A stretch of 33,270 bases of DNA, taken from the NCBI GenBank assembly GCA_025449635.1, contig JANWIZ010000012.1, positions 1-33,270 on the forward strand, in the 5' to 3' direction. Shown piece after piece: positions 17,283 to 28,341 of the stretch. A program made the translations under genes and the position numbers. Every line of letters begins with the position of its first letter. Positions within the stretch are counted from its first letter, which is position 1. Source of the DNA: Patescibacteria group bacterium (GTDB lineage: Bacteria > Patescibacteriota > Microgenomatia > Woykebacterales > RBG-16-39-9b). Under the pieces are notes generated by a model. That model had not been told where the DNA came from and did no database searches. It saw only the letters and a program-made list of their open reading frames with translations.

Positions 17283-18737
17283 CTACTGCGTAGATCGACG
17301 CATTTCTTCCAACAAAATAATATCGTGCGGATGTGACTCAGAAATACCTGACGGGGTATATTGGCGAAACTCCCGCTTCCATAAATCCTTTACCTTCACT
17401 GATGCGAGTTCGCACATGGAGGTTTTTATCCCAACAACTAATGTAGCTACAATTTTTTCTACAGGCCCTCTTAACGGTATTGCTGATTCGACTCCTTCGG
17501 GAACGCGGTTTTGCAAATAACGGCTAGAATACCGACCAGATTGAGCTCCAGATGAACCCATGCCACGATAAAGTTTAAAATTTGGATCTTCCGATAAAGG
17601 TTCATTAGGAGTTTCATCTGTTCCGGCAAACAATCTACCAGACATAATTGAACTTGATCCGGCAACAAACGCTTTTATAATATCTGCAGAAGAGCGGAGG
17701 CCACCATCTACTATCACTGGGATATTCTTTTTAACTATTGCCTCGGAAACTTCCAATACTGCGCTAAACTGGGGCATTCCGACTCCGGTTACATCAGTAC
17801 TTGTACAAATCGAGCCTACACCAATACCAACCTTTATCGCAGCTGCTCCACGTTTTATTTGTGCTAAAGCTCCTTTAGCCGTAACCACATTTGGAGGTAC
17901 AATTTCTATTTTTGGAAATTTGTTTTTTAATACTTCAAGTGCTTTGAGACTTGATTGATGATGACCGTTTTTTGCATCCATTACTAAAATATCAACACCT
18001 GCATCTACCAGAGCTTGTGCTCTAGGCAACAAATCGTCACCAAAAACTCCTATAGCGGCCCCCACCAATAATCTATCTTGATGATCAAGCGAAGCATTAG
18101 GATATTGTTGCTTTTTAGCGACGTCCTTCCAGGTATAAAGACCAACTATATTGTCATTCTTATCAACTAAAGGAAGCTTTTCCAACTTGTTCTTTATAAA
18201 AAATTTTAACGCTTCTTCACTTGTTGTGTTTGATTGTTGAGTCAGAAGTTTTGGTCTGGGGGTCATAACTTCTTTAACTAAGGTTTTTGGCGAATGTAGT
18301 CTGGTATCTCGATTGGTTATTAACCCCAAAAGTTTTTTCGTTCTAGAGTCAATGACAGGAAATCCAGAATTTTTATAGCGAGCACTTAACTGTTCAACCT
18401 CAGCTAGTGTTGTTGCTTCAGTAACAGTAACTGGGTTGGTGATCATTCCACTTTGAGATCTCTTAACGGCAATGACCTCTTCAACCTGATCCTCGATTGA
18501 AAAGTTACGATGAATGACTCCAACACCACCCAACCTAGCAATTGCAATTGCCATAGTAGAGGAAGTTACCGTATCCATTGCAGCAGTCCAAAAAGGGAGT
18601 TTAGTTTTTATGTTCTGAGTAAGTCGTGTTGAAAGATCAACGTTGTCTGGAAAGACATTTGAACCAGTTACAGGAGGCAAGAAAACGTCGTTAAAGCTAA
18701 GAGAAGATCCTTTGTAACGCTTTGAACTAAGGCTCAT
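17283..18737 (-). CDS. guaB: IMP dehydrogenase-family protein with tandem CBS domains
   Basis: SFNDVFLPP, WTAAMDTVTSSTMAIAIARLGGVGVIHRN, CBS region, VMDAKNGHHQ, VGSICTSTDVTGVG, VDGGLRSSADIIKAFVAG, YRGMGSSGA. Confidence 0.87.
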   Translation of the reverse strand: MSLSSKRYKGSSLSFNDVFLPPVTGSNVFPDNVDLSTRLTQNIKTKLPFWTAAMDTVTSSTMAIAIARLGGVGVIHRNFSIEDQVEEVIAVKRSQSGMITNPVTVTEATTLAEVEQLSARYKNSGFPVIDSRTKKLLGLITNRDTRLHSPKTLVKEVMTPRPKLLTQQSNTTSEEALKFFIKNKLEKLPLVDKNDNIVGLYTWKDVAKKQQYPNASLDHQDRLLVGAAIGVFGDDLLPRAQALVDAGVDILVMDAKNGHHQSSLKALEVLKNKFPKIEIVPPNVVTAKGALAQIKRGAAAIKVGIGVGSICTSTDVTGVGMPQFSAVLEVSEAIVKKNIPVIVDGGLRSSADIIKAFVAGSSSIMSGRLFAGTDETPNEPLSEDPNFKLYRGMGSSGAQSGRYSSRYLQNRVPEGVESAIPLRGPVEKIVATLVVGIKTSMCELASVKVKDLWKREFRQYTPSGISESHPHDIILLEEMRRSTQ

Positions 18738-18751
18738 CTAGATTATTAATC

Positions 18752-18780
18752 AGTCTAGCAATTAATACCTAGTTTATCAA
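18752..18780 (-). promoter_or_regulatory. Putative promoter of the IMPDH-like gene
   Basis: Minus strand TTGATA, 17 nt, TAGACT; predicted TSS very close to the ATG at 18737, so a very short leader. Confidence 0.4.
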
Positions 18781-18796
18781 GAAGCAAACAAGTCAA

Positions 18797-18828
18797 AGAA
18801 AAAGAGGCTATTTTGTGCCTCTTTTTCT
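18797..18828. terminator. Intrinsic terminator downstream of groEL
   Basis: AGAAAAAGAGGC-tattttgt-GCCTCTTTTTCT, 12-bp perfect stem, T-rich 3' arm on either strand. Confidence 0.75.
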
Positions 18829-18847
18829 AAACTAAATTTTATTTTGA

Positions 18848-20491
<1,644 letters not shown>

Positions 20492-20511
20492 TTATAATCC
20501 TCCTTAATAAC

Positions 20512-20808
20512 TTATTCGACTATTGCCATTACATCTTCAAACTTAACTAATTTAAACTCTTCACTTTCAATCTTTAATTCATCTCCGCCCCATTTTTTGT
20601 AAATTACCAAATCTCCAACGCTAAACTGGGCTTTTTCTTCGTGATTAGAGTGTCTAACTGAAGCACCAACAGCGACGACAATTCCTCGCGCTGGTCGCTC
20701 TTGAGCATTCTCTGGTAAATATAGTCCCGAAGCAGTCTTTGCCTCGCTTTCCTCAGGTTTTACTAAAGCGTAGCCCGCTAAAGGCTTAATTTTTGCAGTC
20801 TTAGCCAT
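20512..20808 (-). CDS. groES: Co-chaperonin GroES
   Basis: IKPLAGYALVKPEESEAKTASGLYLPENAQERPARGIVVAVG...FSVGDLVIYKKWGGDELKI; SD AAGGAGG upstream. Confidence 0.96.
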   Translation of the reverse strand: MAKTAKIKPLAGYALVKPEESEAKTASGLYLPENAQERPARGIVVAVGASVRHSNHEEKAQFSVGDLVIYKKWGGDELKIESEEFKLVKFEDVMAIVE

Positions 20809-20857
20809 AAAATATATTACCTCCTTAACTTTCTATGGGTTAATTGAATTTAATCTA

Positions 20858-20884
20858 TTCGCACTCTAGTAACTTAGGTGCTAA
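20858..20884 (-). promoter_or_regulatory. CIRCE-like (HrcA) operator upstream of groES
   Basis: Minus strand TTAGCACCT-N9-GAGTGCGAA versus consensus TTAGCACTC-N9-GAGTGCTAA; exact 9-9-9 spacing, downstream of the promoter. Confidence 0.75.
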
Positions 20885-20887
20885 AGT

Positions 20888-20916
20888 ATATTACTCATTT
20901 GTTTTTTTCTTGTCAA
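20888..20916 (-). promoter_or_regulatory. groESL promoter
   Basis: Minus strand TTGACA, 17 nt, TAATAT. Confidence 0.75.
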
Positions 20917-20937
20917 GCCTAAAGACCTGTGGCGATT

Positions 20938-22293
20938 TTATTTTGGAGCTAAGGTGGTTATAACCCCATATTTTTTTAGCAAAGGTTCTATCTCTGCGGC
21001 TAGCTTCTTAAGATTATTTTCTAAGCTTGAAGAGGTTTCGGCAACTATCATATATTTTTTAAAAATCTTAATTAAGTCACTGTTGAGACCTTCGTCAAAA
21101 GTATCGTCCTGCAAATACCAACTCTTTGCATTCATAGCCCCAGCTAAATACGCAGCCAAATATGGGTGTGTTGTCTGTTCCTTGGCCATTTCAACCCGAG
21201 GGTAAGCCCTACCAAAACCATTTACTTGAGTTTCGTTTTGGTAAACTTTTCTGAGTGATTCAGGTTCGAGTAAATATTTTGCGAACTGCCAAGCAGCTTC
21301 TTGCTTTTTACTATTCTGTGCAACTCCTAATGACCAATAACTTCCCCAAGTTATAGCTTGAGCGTCTGGCAATTGAGGTACTGGTTCAACCGCAAAATCG
21401 AGGGTTAAATTTCCTTCTTTTAAATACTCGAGTAATTTATGTATTTTATGTAAAGGAAGTAAAATCATAGCTGTTTTGCCCCTAGCGAAGGCTTCGACAC
21501 TATTTGGAAACGTATTGTCCCATGTTCGTGCTTTATTGGAAAAGGAAAAATAAAAATTAATTGCATCAATTGCAAGTTTGTTAGACTCTCGTTCCTTATT
21601 TTTATACATTTCTAGTTTCCCATCTTTAACGAAAGTAACTCCGTTCTGCAGTAAAAATAGACCTAGAATGTCAGAAAAATTTTCGACATTTTTAACCGAA
21701 CCAAGAGCAATAGCTGATGTAAAAATTTGTTTTTTATCATTGCTTGTTAGTGAGGGGGAGTAGTCTTGGTACAAAGTTGTCCAAGTTCTTGGCGGCTCTA
21801 AAAAATTCCGGCTAGCAAAGGTTTTTTTGTTATATAGAAGCGCTAAACCATCAAATTCAAGTGGAAAGCCTCGATATGATCCATTTAAACGAAGGTCGGT
21901 CTTGGCAATTGGATAAAAAGTGCTTTCATATGTTTTCTGACTCATCACACCTTCAGGCAGTGCTGCTAAATTATTTCTTAGTGCCGGACCCCAGCTCGAG
22001 TGCCACCAGAATAAGTCTGGTCCTAGAGTTTTTTTAGTTAGATCAGCTTTCAAATTTGCATAATAACGATCTGGGTTCTTTCTCTCGTATTCAATCGTAA
22101 CTTCAGGATGCTTGTCCTGAAACTCTTTTTTAACTACGTTGAAAACTTCTGTGTCCCAAAAACCAACTACTCGTAAAAAAACTGGCTCTGGTGCTTTTTG
22201 CTTAGGAAAGATAAAGCTAAGGGTTAAATAAACCGCAAAAAGGGTGATTACGAAAACGAGTAAACTAACTATAAAAGCCTTGGCAGGAATCAT
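20938..22293 (-). CDS. Membrane-anchored extracellular solute-binding protein (SBP_bac_1, sugar-type)
   Basis: N-terminal TM; LRVVGFWDTEVFNVVKKEFQDKHPEVTIEYERKN; GPDLFWWHSSW; GFPLEFDGLALLYNKKTF; AWQFAKYLLEPES. Confidence 0.82.
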   Translation of the reverse strand: MIPAKAFIVSLLVFVITLFAVYLTLSFIFPKQKAPEPVFLRVVGFWDTEVFNVVKKEFQDKHPEVTIEYERKNPDRYYANLKADLTKKTLGPDLFWWHSSWGPALRNNLAALPEGVMSQKTYESTFYPIAKTDLRLNGSYRGFPLEFDGLALLYNKKTFASRNFLEPPRTWTTLYQDYSPSLTSNDKKQIFTSAIALGSVKNVENFSDILGLFLLQNGVTFVKDGKLEMYKNKERESNKLAIDAINFYFSFSNKARTWDNTFPNSVEAFARGKTAMILLPLHKIHKLLEYLKEGNLTLDFAVEPVPQLPDAQAITWGSYWSLGVAQNSKKQEAAWQFAKYLLEPESLRKVYQNETQVNGFGRAYPRVEMAKEQTTHPYLAAYLAGAMNAKSWYLQDDTFDEGLNSDLIKIFKKYMIVAETSSSLENNLKKLAAEIEPLLKKYGVITTLAPK

Positions 22294-22294
22294 T

Positions 22295-23182
22295 CTAGTG
22301 TTTTTCTAAATCTCGCAATTTAATTAAATATTCCTTCAATTTTGTACTGGTAGCTTCGTTTCTTAAACCAAACTCAATGTTAGCTTCAATAAAACCCAAT
22401 TTATCACCCACATCATAATAACGCCCATCCTCAATCAAAGCTGTATACACCGGTTCATTCTTTATCAATTGCCCAATCGCATCAGAAAGCCAAAGTTCGT
22501 TTGATTTTCCTGGAACCAAATTGTCTAGATATTTCCAAATTGATGGGGTAAAAAGATAGGCTCCATGAGTCGCGATATCAGAGGGTGCTTCCTCAATCGT
22601 AGGTTTTTCAACAATCTCCTCAATTTGAAAAACATTTCCTTCTACAGGCTTGAGTTTGGCAATACCATACTTACTTAGATTTTCACGATCTTCAATTCTG
22701 ACCCCACTGATAACACTTGCATTATATTTTTCATAAGCTTCAATAAGTTGCTTGACTCGAGGTTTAGGTGAGTAAATAAACTCATCACCCCAAATTACAA
22801 TAAAAGGTTCGTTACGAACCAGATGCTTGGCATTGATTACCGGTGTTGCATTGCCAATCGGACCTTTTTGTCGTACATAAACAAAATTTGCCATTGTGGC
22901 AATTCTGCGAATTTCTTCAGCCTTATCTGCCTTACCAACTTTTTCGAGAAAGTCTTCTAGGTCAAAACTCCTATCAAAATGATCCTCTATGGGTCTTTTA
23001 GCACTACCCGTTACTATAATTATGTCCTCGATTCCAGAGGCAACCAGCTCCTCAACCACATATTGGATCACAGGTTTATCCACAATCGTTAGCATTTCTT
23101 TAGGCATTGCTTTTGTTGCCGGAAGAAACCTCGTTCCAAGCCCAGCTGCGGGAATTATTGCTTTGGTGATTTTTTCTGCCAT
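22295..23182 (-). CDS. galU: UTP-glucose-1-phosphate uridylyltransferase
   Basis: KAIIPAAGLGTRFLPATKAMPKEMLTIVDKPVIQYVVEELVASGIEDIIIVTG. Confidence 0.95.
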   Translation of the reverse strand: MAEKITKAIIPAAGLGTRFLPATKAMPKEMLTIVDKPVIQYVVEELVASGIEDIIIVTGSAKRPIEDHFDRSFDLEDFLEKVGKADKAEEIRRIATMANFVYVRQKGPIGNATPVINAKHLVRNEPFIVIWGDEFIYSPKPRVKQLIEAYEKYNASVISGVRIEDRENLSKYGIAKLKPVEGNVFQIEEIVEKPTIEEAPSDIATHGAYLFTPSIWKYLDNLVPGKSNELWLSDAIGQLIKNEPVYTALIEDGRYYDVGDKLGFIEANIEFGLRNEATSTKLKEYLIKLRDLEKH

Positions 23183-23273
23183 ATTTTCCTTTCGATATTA
23201 CTACTTATGGTATCATAGCTTAAGATTTATGAGCAATTGCGCTCTCTATTCTTAAGAAAGGTGGTGATAATTT

Positions 23274-23831
23274 TTGATAAAAAATCAATTTCAAAGGGTT
23301 GGAGTTTTTATCGATATTCAAAACCTCTATTATTCTGCCAAAAATTTGTATAACTCAAAGGTTAATTTTGGAAAAATTCTCGAGACTGCTGTTGCTGGTC
23401 GACAACTTATTCGCGCCTTTTCTTATGTTATTAGTGCTGATATTCCCGAAGAACAACCTTTTTTTGAAGCTTTGAGCAAATCTGGTTTTGAGGTAAAGAG
23501 TAAAGACATTCAGATTTTTCCTGGAGGAGTAAAAAAAGGGGATTGGGATGTTGGAATCGTTATAGACATGATTAGACTAAGTCCTCGGGTAGACGTGATC
23601 GTATTAGTGTCTGGGGACGGAGACTATGTGCCTGCTCTTGAATATCTAAAAAACCAAGGTCACTTGGTAGAAGTGATTGCTTTTGGTAAAAGTACCTCGG
23701 CAAAACTTATTGCTGAAGCTGATGAATTTACTGATATCGATCAAAATTCTCAAAAGTTCTTAATTCCCGCAAGAGTTAAGCCTCATCAGAAAGTTTACTC
23801 TTCTTCCAAAGCACCCTTGACCGAGCTGTAA
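23274..23831 (+). CDS. NYN-domain (LabA/DUF88-like) protein
   Basis: TTG start with AAAGGTGG SD; RVGVFIDIQNLYYSAKNLY...KKGDWDVGIVIDMIRLSPRVDVIVLVSGDGDYVPALEYLKNQGHLVEVIAF. Confidence 0.88.
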   Translation: MIKNQFQRVGVFIDIQNLYYSAKNLYNSKVNFGKILETAVAGRQLIRAFSYVISADIPEEQPFFEALSKSGFEVKSKDIQIFPGGVKKGDWDVGIVIDMIRLSPRVDVIVLVSGDGDYVPALEYLKNQGHLVEVIAFGKSTSAKLIAEADEFTDIDQNSQKFLIPARVKPHQKVYSSSKAPLTEL

Positions 23832-23896
23832 ACAACTTGCTCTCTTGAATAACTTTGATGAAAGACCTAAGTAATCTCTATGCTAAAATTGTTTTA

Positions 23897-24883
23897 ATGA
23901 GAATTTTGGGTATCGAAACTTCCTGTGATGAAACCGCAGCAAGCGTTGTTTCTGATGGGGTAAAAATACTTTCCAATACTGTTGCTAGCTCTCAAGAGTT
24001 GCATACAAAAACTGGTGGTATCATCCCCGAAACTGCTGCTAGGGAACAGGTTTTATCAATGATTCCGGTTATTTCTCAGTCACTTCAAGAAGCGGATTTA
24101 ACCCCTGATGATATTGATGCAGTCGCCGTAACCAACGGCCCTGGTCTTTTTGGCTCCCTAGTAATCGGTGTCGAAACAGCTAAAACTCTCTCTTACTCTT
24201 GGAAAAAACCGCTCGTACCAATAAACCATTTGGTCGGCCATATTTATGCCAATTGGTTGGAAAACACAGAGCCGCCAATTTTTCCCAATTTAAATTTAAT
24301 TGTTTCTGGCGGTCATTCTGAACTAGTTCTAATGGAATCTCACGGCAATTTTACCTGGCTAGGCGGCACTCGGGACGATGCAGCCGGAGAAGCTTTTGAC
24401 AAAACAGCTAGAGTCTTGGGTCTTAACTATCCTGGCGGCCCGTCCATCCAAAAAGCCTCTTTTGGGGTAAAAAAATTGAACACTTTATTCCCCCGTCCTT
24501 TAGCTAATAGTAGTGATTTTGATTTTTCCTTTAGCGGTCTCAAAACTGCAGTCGCTACTTTGGCTGCTGGGAAAACCTTTTCAAAAACCCAAATTGCCAA
24601 CTACGCAGCTGAAATACAAGAAGCAATTGTTGATTCCCTTCTAAATAAAACCTTAAAAGCAGCTCAAAAATACCAAACAAAACAACTTTTACTCTCTGGC
24701 GGTGTTGCGGCTAATACTCGCTTGGTTGAAAAAGCGAGGGAAAAATTCTCTGGAAAAGTATATGCCCCTTTACCAAAACTTTGTGTTGACAACGGAGCAA
24801 TGATAGCTTCAGCAGCTTATTTTAATTACAAACCGGTTTCTTGGGAAAAGATATCTGCGGACTCTGGTCTTTTCTTTGATTAA
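23897..24883 (+). CDS. tsaD: tRNA threonylcarbamoyladenosine biosynthesis protein TsaD
   Basis: MRILGIETSCDETAASVVSDG...HTKTGGIIPETAAREQ...VTNGPGLFGSLVIGVETAKTL; start trimmed from 23855. Confidence 0.95.
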   Translation: MRILGIETSCDETAASVVSDGVKILSNTVASSQELHTKTGGIIPETAAREQVLSMIPVISQSLQEADLTPDDIDAVAVTNGPGLFGSLVIGVETAKTLSYSWKKPLVPINHLVGHIYANWLENTEPPIFPNLNLIVSGGHSELVLMESHGNFTWLGGTRDDAAGEAFDKTARVLGLNYPGGPSIQKASFGVKKLNTLFPRPLANSSDFDFSFSGLKTAVATLAAGKTFSKTQIANYAAEIQEAIVDSLLNKTLKAAQKYQTKQLLLSGGVAANTRLVEKAREKFSGKVYAPLPKLCVDNGAMIASAAYFNYKPVSWEKISADSGLFFD

Positions 24884-24926
24884 ATTAATCTATATAATCG
24901 CTTCGCTTACTTAGGCAAAAACTAAA

Positions 24927-27023
24927 ATGGATAAAATTTACAACCACAAAGATGTTGAAGAAAAATGGTACTCGTTTTGGGAAGAAAACGGTTTCTTTAA
25001 ACCTAATGATTCAACCAAACATTTTTCGATCATACTTCCCCCTCCAAACGCAAATGGCCGGCTGCATATAGGGCATGCTATGTATGTGATTGAAGATATT
25101 ATGGTTCGTTATCACCGAATGCTTGGTGAGTCAACTCTTTGGTTACCAGGAGCCGATCATGCCGGTATTTTGACTCAGGTAGTTTATGAAAAGCAATTAG
25201 AAAAAGAAGGAAAAAGAAGAGAAGATCTTGGGCGAGAAGAGTTTTACAAACAAACTTACTCTTTTACCCAAAAGAATAAAAATGAAATGTACGATCAGCT
25301 CAAAGCCATGGGGTTTAGTTTAGACTGGTCCAGAGAAAAATTTACCCTTGATCCTAAAATCTCAGAAACTATCTATTCAACTTTTAAGAAGCTTTACGAT
25401 GATGGTTTAATTTATCGGGGAACTAGAATGATCAACTGGTGCCCAAGATGTAGTACAGTGCTTTCTGATCTTGAAGTAATTCACAAAGAGAAAGAGGGTA
25501 ATATCTGGTATATAAAATATCCTCTTAAAAATTCTGCTGCCTTCATTACTATAGCAACGACTCGTCCAGAAACCATGCTGGGTGATACCGCAGTCGCTGT
25601 TAACCCTGATGATAAAAGATATAAAGATTTCGTCGGAAAAACAGCAACTTTACCACTAATTGCTCGAGAGATCCCAGTAATTTCCGATACTTACGTAGAT
25701 CCCAAATTCGGAACAGGGGCGGTAAAAATTACCCCAGCACATGATCCGAATGATTATGAAATTGGGGAACGTCACAAACTCGAGCAAATTCAAGTTATAG
25801 GGTTCGATGATAAAATGACTGACAAATCAGCTCAATACTCTGGTCTGGACAAATATGTTGCTCGCAAAAAAATCATTGAGGAACTTGAATCTCTTGGATT
25901 ACTCGATAAAATTGAGCGTCATGTAACTAATATTGGAACCTGCGAGCGTTGCAGCACTGTAGTTGAACCGCTTATTTCCAAGCAATGGTTTGTCGCAGTT
26001 AATAAACCAGGTACTTCAGGGAAAAACCTTGCTCAAGACGCGCTTTCAGCTGTTAAGTCGGGGAAAATAAAAATAATTCCATCTCGATTTGAAAAAATTT
26101 ATTATAACTGGATGGAAAATCTTCACGATTGGTGTATTTCGCGTCAACTTTGGTGGGGTCATCAAATTCCAGTGTGGTACAAAGGCAATGAAGTTTTTGT
26201 CGGAGTTGACGCTCCAAAAGATTCTGGTTGGCAACAAGATCAGGACACCTTGGACACGTGGTTTTCTTCTGGACAATGGCCCTTTACCACTTTGGGCTAT
26301 GGGCAAAAAGATGACTTAGATTTTAAAAAATTCTACCCAACTTCTGTAATGGAAACTGGTTATGATATTCTTTTCTTTTGGGTGGCTCGAATGATTATGC
26401 TTGGATTATATGTAACCAACGAGGCACCGTTTAAGACCGTCTATCTTCACGGGTTAGTTCGGGATGAAAAAGGTCAAAAAATGAGCAAAAGTAAAGGTAA
26501 CGCTATCGATCCGTTAATCGCTGCTGATAAATATGGCGCCGATGCTGTGCGCATGGCACTTGTCTTTGGAACTGGTGCTGGCAATGATGCTACTATTGGC
26601 GAGGACAAAATCAAAGGTATGCGTAATTTTACCAATAAACTATGGAATATCGGTCGCTATATCATTGAGATGAAACCTGATAAGGTTAACTATGGGTCTG
26701 CACGTAATGATGTTGATGAGGCGCTACTTTCTGAACTTAATCAAGTTAAAGCAAAGGTAACTAAAGCTATTTCTGACTATAGGTTCTCCCAAGCCGCTGA
26801 GGAGCTTTATGACTTCGTTTGGCACAGCTTTGCCGATAAATACATTGAGGCCTCAAAAGACCGTCGTGGTGAATCTCAGGCTGTTCTAGAACAAGTTCTC
26901 GAAGAATCCCTTCGCCTACTCCACCCTTTCATGCCGCTGATCACCGAAGAAATTTGGCAAAAACTCCCGCGGAAAAGTGGTAAGTCAATTATGATTGCTC
27001 CATGGCCAAGTAATACAGGCTAA
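24927..27023 (+). CDS. valS: Valyl-tRNA synthetase (short form, 698 aa)
   Basis: PPPNANGRLHIGHAM, WLPGADHAGI, TTRPETMLGDTAVAVNP, KMSKSKGNAIDP; ends just after HPFMPLITEEIWQKLP. Confidence 0.95.
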   Translation: MDKIYNHKDVEEKWYSFWEENGFFKPNDSTKHFSIILPPPNANGRLHIGHAMYVIEDIMVRYHRMLGESTLWLPGADHAGILTQVVYEKQLEKEGKRREDLGREEFYKQTYSFTQKNKNEMYDQLKAMGFSLDWSREKFTLDPKISETIYSTFKKLYDDGLIYRGTRMINWCPRCSTVLSDLEVIHKEKEGNIWYIKYPLKNSAAFITIATTRPETMLGDTAVAVNPDDKRYKDFVGKTATLPLIAREIPVISDTYVDPKFGTGAVKITPAHDPNDYEIGERHKLEQIQVIGFDDKMTDKSAQYSGLDKYVARKKIIEELESLGLLDKIERHVTNIGTCERCSTVVEPLISKQWFVAVNKPGTSGKNLAQDALSAVKSGKIKIIPSRFEKIYYNWMENLHDWCISRQLWWGHQIPVWYKGNEVFVGVDAPKDSGWQQDQDTLDTWFSSGQWPFTTLGYGQKDDLDFKKFYPTSVMETGYDILFFWVARMIMLGLYVTNEAPFKTVYLHGLVRDEKGQKMSKSKGNAIDPLIAADKYGADAVRMALVFGTGAGNDATIGEDKIKGMRNFTNKLWNIGRYIIEMKPDKVNYGSARNDVDEALLSELNQVKAKVTKAISDYRFSQAAEELYDFVWHSFADKYIEASKDRRGESQAVLEQVLEESLRLLHPFMPLITEEIWQKLPRKSGKSIMIAPWPSNTG

Positions 27024-27053
27024 AAAAATTCAGACCTATTTAGTTTAATTTGA

Positions 27054-28337
27054 TTATTTTAGACCGTTGGTGGTTGTTTCGCTATTTTGGTTCAGTTTAT
27101 TTTTATAAGCCAGCCAAACAATTACTCCCAAAAGTACCGTTACCAAAACCACTAAAGCTAAGTAAGCACCAAACAACAAATTAGCACTTCCGATCTTTTG
27201 TGTCTTTACAGAATAAGACTGGGCTGTGAGTGGGGTGGCGGTTTCCTTAACGTCGATCTCTTGTGCAAAGGTTTGTCCATCTGTTTTTACAACCACAGAA
27301 TGCTTTTCTGGCGAAACGTCTGTAAACGTCGCAATTCCGGAATTATCTGTTCTTGTTTCCTGGGGATCAGAATAAAGCACTACTGTAACTCCCTTAAGGA
27401 GTTTGCCGGATTTATCAGTAATTTTAACTTTTACTGTGTAACCCTTTGTTTTGAATGTTGATACCTCCCCTTCAACTCTTTCCGCCCCAGCAGCAACACT
27501 AGAAACTTTAAAGAAAAACACTGTTCCTGGTAAAAGGGTACTACTATCGATAACCACTTTATGACTTGTAACTAAACTTGAATTTGAGGCTGATAGTTTC
27601 AGTGCTTTCTGCTGACTGTAGTTTACGATTGAAGTCGCTGGCTTATTTGTCTGCCAAGTAATTGTTGCTTGTTGAAGGCCTAAATCTGTAACTTTAATCG
27701 CTGTTATTTTCAGCTTCTCGCCTTCCTTTGGAGTATAGTTAGTTTTACCGGTTGAAGAGGGTGTTTGTGTTGGGGTAGTTGTTTTGGAGGAGTTGTTTTG
27801 TGAACTGTTGTTTGATGTAGTTGGTGGTGGTGTTGAAGCTGGAGGTGTAGTAGGAGAGTTAATAGTATAAGTACCACCTGTAGAAGTCCCTAGAATATTT
27901 TGACCTGAAGAGGCCACTTGAGAACCACTATCAAAACTTACCCCAGCAGACCCATTTGATACTGCTTTGAAGTTTACTACTGCTATCAAATAATCTCCGT
28001 TTATTGGTGCTTGTCCCCCATTCAACGCTCTAGCAATTCGTACAATGCCACTACCACCTGAGTTCTCTGCCTGTAATCCAAAAGCGCTGTTTGAGGAGTC
28101 AATGCTTTGAAATTCGAGTTTGTCTACTGGATAAGATAAGTTTACCTGTACCCCATTCATAGTACTCCCACTTGAATTGACCCGAATCGATATAGCTAAG
28201 TTCTGTCCATTTGTTATGGATGAATTAGCCGGAGTAAGATACAGAGTAGCCGTCGCTTTAACAAGATTTGGATTAAACAAAGCCACGAATAAAAAAACTA
28301 CAAAGGCAAATACACTTCCTGGTAAATTTACTTTCAT
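27054..28337 (-). CDS. Cohesin-domain-like surface protein: signal peptide, cohesin-like domain, P/T/S/N linker, FN3-like and carboxypeptidase-regulatory-like domains, C-terminal TM anchor
   Basis: ATLYLTPANSSITNGQNLAISIRVNSSGSTMNGVQVNLSYPVDKLEF...; linker TTPPASTPPPTTSNNSSQNNSSKTTTPTQTPSS; LFGAYLALVVLVTVLLGVIVWLAYKNK C-terminal TM. Confidence 0.8.
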   Translation of the reverse strand: MKVNLPGSVFAFVVFLFVALFNPNLVKATATLYLTPANSSITNGQNLAISIRVNSSGSTMNGVQVNLSYPVDKLEFQSIDSSNSAFGLQAENSGGSGIVRIARALNGGQAPINGDYLIAVVNFKAVSNGSAGVSFDSGSQVASSGQNILGTSTGGTYTINSPTTPPASTPPPTTSNNSSQNNSSKTTTPTQTPSSTGKTNYTPKEGEKLKITAIKVTDLGLQQATITWQTNKPATSIVNYSQQKALKLSASNSSLVTSHKVVIDSSTLLPGTVFFFKVSSVAAGAERVEGEVSTFKTKGYTVKVKITDKSGKLLKGVTVVLYSDPQETRTDNSGIATFTDVSPEKHSVVVKTDGQTFAQEIDVKETATPLTAQSYSVKTQKIGSANLLFGAYLALVVLVTVLLGVIVWLAYKNKLNQNSETTTNGLK

Positions 28338-28341
28338 GTTT

